Shown one piece after another: positions 18,264 through 27,822 of a stretch of DNA of 64,000 bases. The stretch is taken from the NCBI GenBank assembly GCA_024278855.1, contig JAJRSJ010000001.1:1-64000 (forward strand), read 5' to 3'. The translations under genes were made by a program, and so were the position numbers. Position 1 is the stretch's first letter, and every line of letters starts with the position of its first letter. The notes beneath the pieces are model-generated. The model did not search any database and was not told the origin of the DNA. It saw nothing but the letters and a program-made list of their open reading frames with translations. Origin of the DNA: Alphaproteobacteria bacterium. GTDB taxonomy: Bacteria; Pseudomonadota; Alphaproteobacteria; Caulobacterales; Maricaulaceae.

Positions 18264-20879
18264 ATGGCAAGAGGTTCAAAAAAACTGACGCACCCAAAGC
18301 TCGTCGCCAATAAGCAAGGCTTGTCTAATCCGGCTGCGGAAAAATCCGACCGTGACACATTGAACAAATTGCGCGCCCATGTTGATGATATTGAGAAACG
18401 CTTAAAACGGGCCAATAAATTAACCCGTACATCGGTCAGAGCCTTACAGTCTTCCTATGAGGCCCTAGACAAGAACATGGACAATAGCATTGAAAACGGC
18501 GTCCAGGTTTCTGCGCTCACTGGTCATATTGGAGCATTATCAGATCGTTTGACGGGTATGATCGAACAGACCCGGCGTGATGTTGCCCATGATTTAAAAA
18601 TCGTGTTGAGCGACCCGCGCCTGCAAACATTGTCGGCGGCAATAACCAAGGCAAATAAACGCCTGACTAAGGCTGAACATAACCAGGCCGAAGCCATTAA
18701 CACCATAAATCTACACATTGCCCGTTTGGCCACTGCGGTTGATGAGCGCATGCTGGTTGAAGAACGCAAGCGCCAAGCAGCGGACGAAGTTCTAGCCCGG
18801 CGTTTGGAGGCAGTTGAGCAAGACAGTGCGCAAGCTTTCAAATCTATCGGCAAAAAAATTGTCACGATTACCGAAGATATGACGGCGCGCCTCCATAGCC
18901 ATAAAGGTGAAATGTCAGAAGATGCATTGGCGCGACAACATGAATATGAAGAGCACAAGCACACTATGGCCCAGCGCATTGAGGCTATCGAAGATGAACG
19001 GCGCAACCAAATACCCGTTTTGGAGCGCGGCCTAGCCACATTAAGCACCCGTTTGGAAGCATTGGAGCAATGCGGTAGTTTTGACGCCGGGCCAGATGAC
19101 CTGCTCGCACCCGCCTATCAGGCAGCCCCAAATATATTTGAGGCAGATGTTATATTTGAAGCTGAAATGCTAGAAAGCAAAGCCCTTGAGCAAGCGCTCC
19201 CGCAGACAAGTGTAGACGCGCAGTCTAATGTAGACGTGCAGGCCAAAGATGCCTTTGCCGCTTTGGCCCTAATTGATACACAAGATGTGTCCCCGCCGCA
19301 ATTTGTCGCCAACCCAGATACATTTGAACACGCATCATCAACGCCCGTGTTCGCGCCAGAACCCGCCCAGGAAGATAATGTGAGCGGCCAAACGCAACCA
19401 CCAGAAGAATTTATGTCGGGCGACACATCAAATACCGCACCCGCACCAGTGTTTTCACCGCGAGAATATGCGCCGCACGGGTCTGACTATGTTGCCCAAA
19501 CAAGCTCTGTACCTACCCCTTATGTTGCGGGTGATAGCGACATCCAAGAGTACAACCCCCAAACATCAACGCCCCCTCTTCCCTCTTCTGATGTTATAGC
19601 TCCTGATATGCCCCCTACAGCATTTGGTACAATGTCCGGCCCACCGCCCATGCCGGATGATGCAAATCTGCCGCAATCGCAACCCCGGCTATATCCACAA
19701 GAAGCCCATCAGGAAATTCATCAAGATCCCCCTCTGGCACTTGCTCCGGAACATACCATAGCCCCGCCAGTACCCCTTGCGCCCCAAAACCTGGAAATAG
19801 CTCAAGAGCCAACAATGGAAAGTGTGCGCCCCGGTGCAGACCCCCATGTGCAGACACGTAAAGCCCGGAAAGAAAACAAGAGAAAACTTAAGAGAAAAAA
19901 CAAACAATCTGGGAGTGGCGGCGCCGGCAGCAATCATGGCAATATCCGCAAACTAGCTCTCTTGGCGGGTGTCGCCGTGATAGCTTTATTTGCCTATAAA
20001 ACCATTGCGCCTAAAATATTCGAAAATCAGGAGCGCACATTTAATGCGCAAACACCACAAAGCAGACAATTGGCCAATGTCACCATGTCTGGCGAAACTG
20101 ATTTTGCGGCAATCGATGCTTCCGCGACGAACGAAAACCAAAACCTCCAACCAGTTGAGAGCATTGACCCCCCCGCTGAAACCGCCACTGAAACTCCCGT
20201 TGCAACTATTGCGCCCATCGGTGATTATACCCAGTCCATGGCCGCTCCGGATTTAGGCCAAACCGTAGCAAAAGCAAATGCCAATAAACTGACCTTGGAA
20301 ACCGCCGCCGCCAACGGTGATGCCGTAGCACAATTCCAGCTCGGTCTTGCGCATCTGGAAGCGGGGCGGGACGCAGAAGCTTTACGTCTCATCCGGCTGT
20401 CCGCAAACCAAGGTCAAGCGGCGGCGCAATACAGGTTGGCTAAATTGTACGAGGCAGGTATCGGGGTTAAGGTGAACGGCAAAACGGCCAAAGGTTTATT
20501 GTTGCGTGCGGCCAAGGCTGACAACCGCATCGCCATGCATGATTTGGGCCATTATTACGCGACCGGTGCAGACGGGTCTGCACCTGATATTAAACAAGCC
20601 GTATCATGGTTTTCCAAAGCAGCAAATCGCGGTGTTTTGGATTCCCAATTTAATCTAGGGGTTTTATATCAAGGCGGATCAGGCGTCGAGCTTAGCCTTA
20701 CCGACGCATATTTTTGGTACACAATTGCCGGTTTGCAAGGCGACAAAATCGCAAAGCAGCGCAGCGAGGCCATCGAGCCGGAACTTTCCGCTGACAATCT
20801 CGACCTAGCGCAAGCCCGGATTAAAGCCTTCTCGCCCACACCCGTAAACAATGGGGCAAATGGCGTGTTTAATGATTGA
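18264..20879 (+). CDS. PodJ-like polarity/localisation protein: coiled coil, proline-rich linker, TM segment, Sel1 repeats
   Basis: Coiled-coil N-terminus, Pro/Gln-rich linker, TM (LALLAGVAVIALFAYKTIAPKIF), Sel1-type repeats (AQYRLAKLYEAGIGV, AMHDLGHYYATGADG, SQFNLGVLYQGGSGV). Confidence 0.8.
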   Translation: MARGSKKLTHPKLVANKQGLSNPAAEKSDRDTLNKLRAHVDDIEKRLKRANKLTRTSVRALQSSYEALDKNMDNSIENGVQVSALTGHIGALSDRLTGMIEQTRRDVAHDLKIVLSDPRLQTLSAAITKANKRLTKAEHNQAEAINTINLHIARLATAVDERMLVEERKRQAADEVLARRLEAVEQDSAQAFKSIGKKIVTITEDMTARLHSHKGEMSEDALARQHEYEEHKHTMAQRIEAIEDERRNQIPVLERGLATLSTRLEALEQCGSFDAGPDDLLAPAYQAAPNIFEADVIFEAEMLESKALEQALPQTSVDAQSNVDVQAKDAFAALALIDTQDVSPPQFVANPDTFEHASSTPVFAPEPAQEDNVSGQTQPPEEFMSGDTSNTAPAPVFSPREYAPHGSDYVAQTSSVPTPYVAGDSDIQEYNPQTSTPPLPSSDVIAPDMPPTAFGTMSGPPPMPDDANLPQSQPRLYPQEAHQEIHQDPPLALAPEHTIAPPVPLAPQNLEIAQEPTMESVRPGADPHVQTRKARKENKRKLKRKNKQSGSGGAGSNHGNIRKLALLAGVAVIALFAYKTIAPKIFENQERTFNAQTPQSRQLANVTMSGETDFAAIDASATNENQNLQPVESIDPPAETATETPVATIAPIGDYTQSMAAPDLGQTVAKANANKLTLETAAANGDAVAQFQLGLAHLEAGRDAEALRLIRLSANQGQAAAQYRLAKLYEAGIGVKVNGKTAKGLLLRAAKADNRIAMHDLGHYYATGADGSAPDIKQAVSWFSKAANRGVLDSQFNLGVLYQGGSGVELSLTDAYFWYTIAGLQGDKIAKQRSEAIEPELSADNLDLAQARIKAFSPTPVNNGANGVFND

Positions 20880-21107
20880 CCTTGGGTCCAAACAAAACCC
20901 GAAACAAAATCTGGTACCGAAGCGAGGGTAAAGACCGTTCAAAAAATGCTCACGTCTCTGGGTTATAATGTCGGCAAGCCCGACGGGGCTATGGGGCCAA
21001 ATACCAGAAATGCCATTATTTCATTTGAACGTGCCAACGGACTGCCCGAAACCGGTCGGGCCAATGCTGCGTTGATTGCCCGGTTGCAATTAGCGGCAGG
21101 CGCGTAA
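20880..21107 (+). other. In-frame continuation after TGA encoding a PG_binding_1-like domain
   Basis: Same frame as 18264..20879: PWVQTKPETKSGTEARVKTVQKMLTSLGYNVGKPDGAMGPNTRNAIISFERANGLPETGRANAALIARLQLAAGA*; TAA at 21105-21107. Confidence 0.88.
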
Positions 21108-21162
21108 AAAGCTTTCATTTTCCAAAGGCTATGCCATATAAATCATAATTGAGGGGACTTAT

Positions 21163-21981
21163 ATGGAAATTCTTTACGAAAAATTGGAGCAGATACCTGA
21201 TTTGGTCATTAGTTTTGCGCCCAAATTGCTCCGAGCCCTAGCTATATTTTTTATTGGAAAATTTATCTTGGGCAAGGTGATGAAAGCCGTGCACGGCGGT
21301 GCTTTGAAAATCCCCAATATTGACAAAACCCTAGCCGGTTTTTTCACTTCCACCATCCATTTTGCCGGCATGGTGATCATTAGTGTGGCCGCACTTACGG
21401 CCCTTTCAATTCCGCTCGGGTTTTTGGCCACTGTGGTCACGGCGCTAGTTATAGCCTTGGGGTTTGCATTACAAGGCGCATTGGGGGATTTGGCGTCGGG
21501 GATTTTGGTCATACTGTTTCGGCCCTACAGTATTGGCGACGAGGTCGAACTGAACGGCACCAAGGGCTTTGTCACCGATTTGTCCTTGTTTGCCACCCGC
21601 ATGAAAACCGGGGATAATGTAGAGATCATCGTGGCCAACGGCGACGCCTTTGGTAATACGATCACCAATTATTTCGGCTATGGCAAACGGCGTCTCGATT
21701 TAGATTTCGGGGTCAGCTATGATGCCGATTTGGATAAATCGATCGCCGCTATTTTGTCGAGCGCGATCGGGGACGAGCGTATTTTGCAAAGCCCGGCTCC
21801 GTGGGCCAAGGTGATAAATTTGGGCGATAGTTCGGTTGATATACAATTGCGGGTCTGGTGCTACCCCAATGATCACCGCCACATTAAAATGGATATCCCC
21901 TACAGGGTCAAAAAGGCTCTTGATAAGGCCGGTATTGAAATCCCGTATCCCCACGCCGTTATTATACAAAGAAAGGCCTAA
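21163..21981 (+). CDS. Small-conductance mechanosensitive channel (MscS family), copy 1
   Basis: ALGFALQGALGDLASGILVILFRPYSIGDEVELNGTKGFV typical MscS TM3/beta domain. Confidence 0.92.
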   Translation: MEILYEKLEQIPDLVISFAPKLLRALAIFFIGKFILGKVMKAVHGGALKIPNIDKTLAGFFTSTIHFAGMVIISVAALTALSIPLGFLATVVTALVIALGFALQGALGDLASGILVILFRPYSIGDEVELNGTKGFVTDLSLFATRMKTGDNVEIIVANGDAFGNTITNYFGYGKRRLDLDFGVSYDADLDKSIAAILSSAIGDERILQSPAPWAKVINLGDSSVDIQLRVWCYPNDHRHIKMDIPYRVKKALDKAGIEIPYPHAVIIQRKA

Positions 21982-21984
21982 GCC

Positions 21985-22824
21985 ATGGAAGATTTTTCAA
22001 ACACACTCACAGGGTATTGGGATAAATACAGTGATCTGGCCCTGGGCAATATTATCGGGTTTGCGCCAAAACTGATCGGCGCATTGTTCATCCTATGGAT
22101 CGCCACAAGTATTGCCGGGCGCGTGCAAAAGCGCATCCTCAATTATACCAAGAAAAGCCCCCGCATTGATACCACTCTTGGTAACTTTCTGGCCTCGATC
22201 ATTAAATATGCCGTCCTGCTTACGGGTATTCTCGTCGCGGCTAGCCTTGTCGGCATTAAAATTGCCGCTATTTTCACGATCTTTGCTGCCATGACATTGG
22301 CCATTGGTTTGGCGCTGCGCGGCACGATGAGCAATGTAGCGGCGGGGATATTACTGATAATTTTTCGACCCTACAGAATTGGCGATTATGTGGAAGCCGA
22401 CGGTGTGGAAGGCACGGTTGACGACATCAATGTCTTTAACACCACCTTGCGCACCTTGGACAATGTCAAGCTGATCCTGTCAAACGGCGGTGCTTGGCGC
22501 TCGACTATAAAAAATTATTCTTCCCTAGGCGCACGCCGCATCGATATGGATTTTGGTATCGACTATAATGACGATATGGACAAAGCCATCACCATCATCA
22601 AAGACACGGCGGCCAAACATAAAGATGTGTTGAAAAAACCGGACGGGCCTTGGGCCAAAGTTAGAAATGTGGGCGAAAGCTCGGTTGATATCCAGATGCG
22701 GGTCTGGTGTAAGCCGGAGAATTATTGGGACGTGAAATTTGACCTGACCAAATCCGTAAAAGAGGCGTTTGATAAAGGCGGCATTTCAATTCCTTATCCC
22801 CACGGCGTTGAAATCATGAAATAA
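21985..22824 (+). CDS. Small-conductance mechanosensitive channel (MscS family), copy 2
   Basis: AIGLALRGTMSNVAAGILLIIFRPYRIGDYVEADGVEGTV. Confidence 0.92.
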   Translation: MEDFSNTLTGYWDKYSDLALGNIIGFAPKLIGALFILWIATSIAGRVQKRILNYTKKSPRIDTTLGNFLASIIKYAVLLTGILVAASLVGIKIAAIFTIFAAMTLAIGLALRGTMSNVAAGILLIIFRPYRIGDYVEADGVEGTVDDINVFNTTLRTLDNVKLILSNGGAWRSTIKNYSSLGARRIDMDFGIDYNDDMDKAITIIKDTAAKHKDVLKKPDGPWAKVRNVGESSVDIQMRVWCKPENYWDVKFDLTKSVKEAFDKGGISIPYPHGVEIMK

Positions 22825-22826
22825 TT

Positions 22827-23297
22827 ATGGCCAAAGTACAACTCATACAAGCAACAAGTCCGGCGCAAATAACGGACGTGAAAAATTTGTTTTTGGAATA
22901 TCTCGAAACTCTACAAACTGAATTCGGCAATGAGATTGGTTGCGCAGATGGTCACGCAGATATGCAGGGCTTCCCCGGCAACTATAAGGCTTTGCTATTG
23001 GCCAGTATAGACGCCATCCCGGTGGCCGCCTGTGGTGTCAAACGGGTCAACGCAAAGGATTGCGAATTAGTGCGGCTGTATTGCCGCCCTGAAGGGCGTA
23101 GCCACGGGCTTGGTCGCAAGCTTAGTCAAGCTGTACAAGATTATGCCAAAGCTGAGGGGTACGCCCGCTTGGTGCTGTCCACCGAACCAATGATGAAACA
23201 CGCGGTCAAACTCTACACGTCAATGGGGTTTAAGGACATAGAAAATTATGCAGACGCCCCGTCCGCATGTTCTAAATATATGGCTTTGGAGCTGTAA
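22827..23297 (+). CDS. GNAT-family N-acetyltransferase
   Basis: ELVRLYCRPEGRSHGLGRKLSQAV ... YARLVLSTEPMMKHAVKLYTSMGF. Confidence 0.88.
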   Translation: MAKVQLIQATSPAQITDVKNLFLEYLETLQTEFGNEIGCADGHADMQGFPGNYKALLLASIDAIPVAACGVKRVNAKDCELVRLYCRPEGRSHGLGRKLSQAVQDYAKAEGYARLVLSTEPMMKHAVKLYTSMGFKDIENYADAPSACSKYMALEL

Positions 23298-23306
23298 GAA
23301 AAGAGC

Positions 23307-23543
23307 CTAAAAACGCTTCTTTTTCTTCTTCATGGGCAGTAGACCCTCTAGCTGGGCGCGTTTGCGGGCCAGTTTACGGACACGGCGAACCGCTTCAGCC
23401 TTTTCGCGGACACGCTTTTCAGATGGTTTTTCGAAATGACGGCGGGCTTTCATCTCGCGCAAAACGCCCTCGTTTTGCAATTTTTTCTTAAGCGCCCGGA
23501 GTGCCTGATCAACATTGTTCTGGCGTACGTAAATTTCAACCAT
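23307..23543 (-). CDS. rpsU: 30S ribosomal protein S21
   Basis: [44 protein letters not shown]. Confidence 0.95.
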   Translation of the reverse strand: MVEIYVRQNNVDQALRALKKKLQNEGVLREMKARRHFEKPSEKRVREKAEAVRRVRKLARKRAQLEGLLPMKKKKKRF

Positions 23544-23737
23544 GTAAAAGCCTGCTTTCAATAATAAGTAACAAATAAAACGCTTGCATGCACGAATGCA
23601 CAGGCAAGCCTGTAATTTCCAAGTTGGCCGCTATGTAGCGGCTCTATTAGAGGGCGTCTAGGGCAAAAGCCATAAAAGTACAGGATTTTCTTCCATTTGT
23701 GGCGGATATGCGACAGTTTACCCAAAAGGGAGCTTAT

Positions 23738-24703
23738 ATGGGATTTCCAAACGCAAGAATAATTGACGCCGGAGAGGTGAAAATAGCGATTTATGAACGC
23801 GGTGCGGCGAATGCCCCGCCCGTATTGCTGCTGCACGGTTGGCCGGAAATAGCCTATTCTTGGAAACACCAAATGCAGGCTTTGGCGGAAGCGGGCTACC
23901 GGGCCATAGCACTGGATTTACGCGGCTTTGGCCATTCGGATGCGCCGAGGAATGTGGCAGCCTACCGCATTGATAAATTGGTCGGTGATATTGAGGCTGT
24001 GCTTGGTGCGCTTGGTCTGCGCGAAGTGGTATTGTGTGGCCACGATTGGGGCGGGATTATTGTCTGGCACGCAGCTAGGATGTTGGAAAACCGGGTGCGC
24101 GGCATCATTTCGATCTGCACCCCCCATATGCGCCGCCCGCCCGCTGATCCCATTGAAATTTTTAAGCACCGCCACGGAGATGACCACTATTTCGTTGCTT
24201 TCCAAAAACCGGGCATAGCCGAAACTATCTTGGAGCAAGACCCATTAGCCGTGTTTAAAATGTTGTTTCGGCGTACACCGCCCGCCACCAAACCATCATC
24301 AGACATGTATTATTTGCTCAACCATTTGCAAACCTATCTGGAGGCAGGCGCACCAAAATTGCCAGGTCAGGTGATGAGCGACGAAGACTTACAGGTTTAC
24401 GCGGGTGCTTACACCCATTCAGGCTTTCACGGCGGCGTTAATCTCTACCGCAATACCACAGCCAATTACAATTTTACCGCCGATCTGTCTGACGGTATTT
24501 CCCAACCCAGCCTGATGATCAGCACGGCAGACGATCTGTTCCTGCCGCCAGAAATGGCCAACCCAATGACAGACATGGTTCCGGATTTAGAACGTATCAC
24601 CATAGAGGCTTGCGGCCATTGGGCCATGTGGGAAAAACCGGACGAAATTAACACGGCCATGATAAAGTGGCTAAACCGCAAAATGGGGCAGAGATATTTT
24701 TAA
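23738..24703 (+). CDS. Alpha/beta hydrolase (epoxide hydrolase-like)
   Basis: LLLHGWPEIAYSWKHQMQAL, GHDWGGIIVWHAARM, GHWAMWEKPDEIN. Confidence 0.9.
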   Translation: MGFPNARIIDAGEVKIAIYERGAANAPPVLLLHGWPEIAYSWKHQMQALAEAGYRAIALDLRGFGHSDAPRNVAAYRIDKLVGDIEAVLGALGLREVVLCGHDWGGIIVWHAARMLENRVRGIISICTPHMRRPPADPIEIFKHRHGDDHYFVAFQKPGIAETILEQDPLAVFKMLFRRTPPATKPSSDMYYLLNHLQTYLEAGAPKLPGQVMSDEDLQVYAGAYTHSGFHGGVNLYRNTTANYNFTADLSDGISQPSLMISTADDLFLPPEMANPMTDMVPDLERITIEACGHWAMWEKPDEINTAMIKWLNRKMGQRYF

Positions 24704-24740
24704 CTATGTTATCTGAGCCCGTAAATAAGGTTCGCAGAAC

Positions 24741-25898
24741 TTACAAACATTCGTAAAGTGCCTTTATCAATCTGAGCGGTCTTGGGTCGCCAATTAAAAC
24801 ATTGCTTTGCTTGTTCATAACGTAGGCGCAAGTGATACCTGCGGCGCGGTCCGCGAAAGCGCAAGAACCGCCCCAACCGCTATGGCCAAGTGTGGTTGCG
24901 TTCGGGCCGTAAAAATGGTTTGGGCGGTTGATCATTAGCCCGGCGGCAAATGTCAGATCAAATGGCAAAACCAGATCCGGGCCTGATATGCGTTCTTTAG
25001 ATAATGCGCGCAAAGTGGTTTGCGACAAATATTTTGTCCCGCCCATATGACCGTCCAGTGCCAATTGCATCAGTTTTGCCAAGGATTTAGCCGTACCGTG
25101 ACCATTGGCTCCGGCAAATTCGGCGGCGCGCCACGCCGCCGTACCGCGCCGCCCCGGTGATGACCACGGCTTAAGAAAAGCGGCGCGGGTGGCGGTGTTA
25201 ATCTCGCCCAAGTCCGACATAGCGCGGGGTTTGTGCAAATCGGCGCAACGGACATGTTCACTTACTGGGGTTCCAATGAAAAAGTCTATGTCGTTGGGCT
25301 CACAAATTTCTTCGCGTAAAATGATCCCAAGCGTCCGGTTTTCAACATCGGCCCGCCGAGCGATTTCTCCGGCCAGAAACCCGTATGTCAATGGGTGATA
25401 GCCGCTCTTGCTACCCGGTTCCCATATAGGTTTTTGAGCTGCTAATCGTGCGCATATACCGTCCCAGTCGAACCAGTCTTCGGGCTGCATTTCTTCCGTG
25501 ATACCTGATAATCCGCCCTGGTGGGACAGGGCTTGTGCCACAGTCAATTTATCTTTGCCGTGCTTTCCGGATTTTGGGGAAAATGCCGGCCACAGGCTGG
25601 CGACGGTTTGCTCATAATCCAGACGCCCTTGTTGGGCCAACCAAGCGATGACAATAGCCGCTACGGCTTTGGTTGTGGAGAACACGGGTACTAATGTGTC
25701 CGGTTTCCAAGCCAATTCCTCGCGCTGGTCTTTTGTACCGCCAATTAAGTCGACAATACATTCGCCGTTTTTATAGACACAAAACCCTGCCCCGGCTTCT
25801 AAACCTTGGGTGAAATTTTCTAGAAAAGCACCGCGAACCGCCTCAAAATCGTCTGCCACATGTCCAGATATTGAAAGTTTTTTTATTTCAGTTTTCAT
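24741..25898 (-). CDS. Serine hydrolase, beta-lactamase class C/esterase EstB family
   Basis: PVFSTTKAVAAIVIAWLAQQGRLDYEQTV (SxxK) and GHSGWGGSCAFAD. Confidence 0.88.
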   Translation of the reverse strand: MKTEIKKLSISGHVADDFEAVRGAFLENFTQGLEAGAGFCVYKNGECIVDLIGGTKDQREELAWKPDTLVPVFSTTKAVAAIVIAWLAQQGRLDYEQTVASLWPAFSPKSGKHGKDKLTVAQALSHQGGLSGITEEMQPEDWFDWDGICARLAAQKPIWEPGSKSGYHPLTYGFLAGEIARRADVENRTLGIILREEICEPNDIDFFIGTPVSEHVRCADLHKPRAMSDLGEINTATRAAFLKPWSSPGRRGTAAWRAAEFAGANGHGTAKSLAKLMQLALDGHMGGTKYLSQTTLRALSKERISGPDLVLPFDLTFAAGLMINRPNHFYGPNATTLGHSGWGGSCAFADRAAGITCAYVMNKQSNVLIGDPRPLRLIKALYECL

Positions 25899-25951
25899 TC
25901 GGGCAAATTTGCTGATAAACAGCGTTAAATCAATGCCAAAAGAGAAACATT

Positions 25952-26299
25952 ATGAGCCTAACAATTTACCACAATCCGCGCTGTTCCAAGTCCCGCCAAA
26001 CTTTAGCTTTATTGGTTGAACGCGGCGAAGAACCGACAATCATCGAATATTTGAAAACGCCGCCAACGGAAACCGACATCCGCGCTCTGGTCAAATTATT
26101 GGGTGTGGACTCAGTGCGCGACATTATGCGCACGGGCGAGGCCATATATAAAGAATTGAGCTTAAAGTCCGTCCAGGGTGAGGGCAAATTGATCAAAGCG
26201 GTCGCCCAAAACCCCAAATTACTGGAACGCCCCATTGTTATAAAAGACGGCAAAGCGGCCATTGGACGACCGCCGGAAACCGTGTTGAAGCTATTTTAG
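25952..26299 (+). CDS. arsC: Arsenate reductase (ArsC) family protein
   Basis: MSLTIYHNPRCSKSRQTLALL and ERPIVIKDGKAAIGRPPETVLKLF. Confidence 0.9.
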   Translation: MSLTIYHNPRCSKSRQTLALLVERGEEPTIIEYLKTPPTETDIRALVKLLGVDSVRDIMRTGEAIYKELSLKSVQGEGKLIKAVAQNPKLLERPIVIKDGKAAIGRPPETVLKLF

Positions 26300-26433
26300 G
26301 TCATATACGTTCAAAAAACTCCTTAAAAAATCTGCCGCGATAAACGAGTTGTTAAGTATAAGCGGGCATCAAGTCATTAACTATAGTGCAATTTTGCATG
26401 AAAATATTAAATGGTATGTTGATGATGAGACTG

Positions 26434-27707
26434 ACTATGCGCAAGACAACAAAGCTAGTTGCGGCTAGTTGTTCGGCTGTTTTATTGTCGGGCTGTTCAT
26501 GGTTTGGGTTTGGCGGCGCACAAAACTATCCGGTTAATACCGGCATGCGTTATAAAAACAGTTCGGCCCAGTACAATATGGGATCCGGGCAAAGATCAAT
26601 AGCTCGGTGCCAAATCTCGTCGCCGACCCAACCAATTCCGTCTGGCTGTAGGCCAGAAGAGGTTACATTGGCCCTAGGAGGTGCTCAAACCTATAATCAG
26701 CAAGGGCAATATACCAGTGGCGGCTACGGAACACATGTTGGCGCCGCACAAAGTGCCCAAAGCGCTCAGGGCGGCTATGGGCCAAACGCCCCAACAAAAA
26801 GTTCAAAAGACCGCTATTACGAGGTCAATTTGGTCTGACAATAGACCGCAGTGTTGGCGGCGAGTTGTTTGATACTGGCGGGTCAGCATCAGTAGCCGGT
26901 TATAATAGAGCCATGTTTGAAGAGGGCGTACTTACCGGTTCTCCCGCAGCCGGGCAAACCCAAGACACACGATATTATAGTTCGGCTGAGCGGATTTCTG
27001 CGCCGGATATTAGTTTCAGCGATGTTTATAGTGCGCCCGTGCAAATCACTGGCGGGCTTGAACTTATTTTAAGTAAACATGCGACAGTTTTTGCCAACGC
27101 CGGATATACGCGGGCTGAAGGCAAAAGCGGCGGCGGTGTACAAATTATAGATACCCTTCTCAGGGATGTGACAATTCAAGACTATGACGTAAATACGGGC
27201 TTGCCTATTGGTGGACCGATCGGGCCAGTTACAACATTTATTCCAAATGAAGCTGTAGCCACATTTAACTATGAGTTTTCCGAACTGGAGCGTTACGACC
27301 TGGAAGCGGGCGGGCGCTATTATTTCAACCCGATCATGCAAACCCAACTTCAGCGGCCCTTAACGCCGTTTATCGCCGCATCTGGTGGCGCGTCTTATTA
27401 TAATGCCACACGAGTCAACGAAAACCAGCGTCAGCGGTTTTTGGGGCGGGTTTTTGAAAACACGCAAACCAACCCAAATGGTGACTATTATGATGTTAAC
27501 TTTGGCACCCGCGTTCAAATATACGATGCACAATGGGTACCTTTTGGTGCTGTAAAGGCTGGTTTGGAATGGCAAATGACCGCAAAGACGGCTTTGGCAT
27601 TTGAAGCGGGTGTAAAATATGAAGCAGCCCGAGATTTCTCCGATGGCACGCAGGGAGACGACATAATTTCTATCCCCCTTACCATTCGCGGCAGCTATAA
27701 TTTTTAG
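26434..27707 (+). pseudogene. Lipobox plus beta-barrel surface protein interrupted by a frameshift near 26.80-26.83 kb (ORFs 26386..26838 and 26865..27707)
   Basis: N-terminal lipobox VLLSGCSWFG in one frame; GQFGLTIDRSVGGELFDTGG...SIPLTIRGSYNF in the next. Intact paralogues at 27817 and 29448 carry both parts in one frame. Confidence 0.65.
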
Positions 27708-27822
27708 CAAAAAACCCGGCCCCACTGTAGAAAAATCCGAATAATTTCAGCATGTAACAAGGTTTTGTTAAGCATATTAGGGTTAATTAGGGTCAATATA
27801 GCAATTTTAAAGGGTTTTGGTT

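Noticed and set aside
20877-20879. Selenocysteine insertion at the PodJ-like TGA
   Set aside because: The site is a linker before a PG-binding domain, not a redox centre, and I saw no convincing SECIS-like hairpin immediately after it.
21163-22824. Tandem MscS genes as an unusual system
   Set aside because: Tandem MscS paralogues are fairly common; no extra feature here supports novelty.
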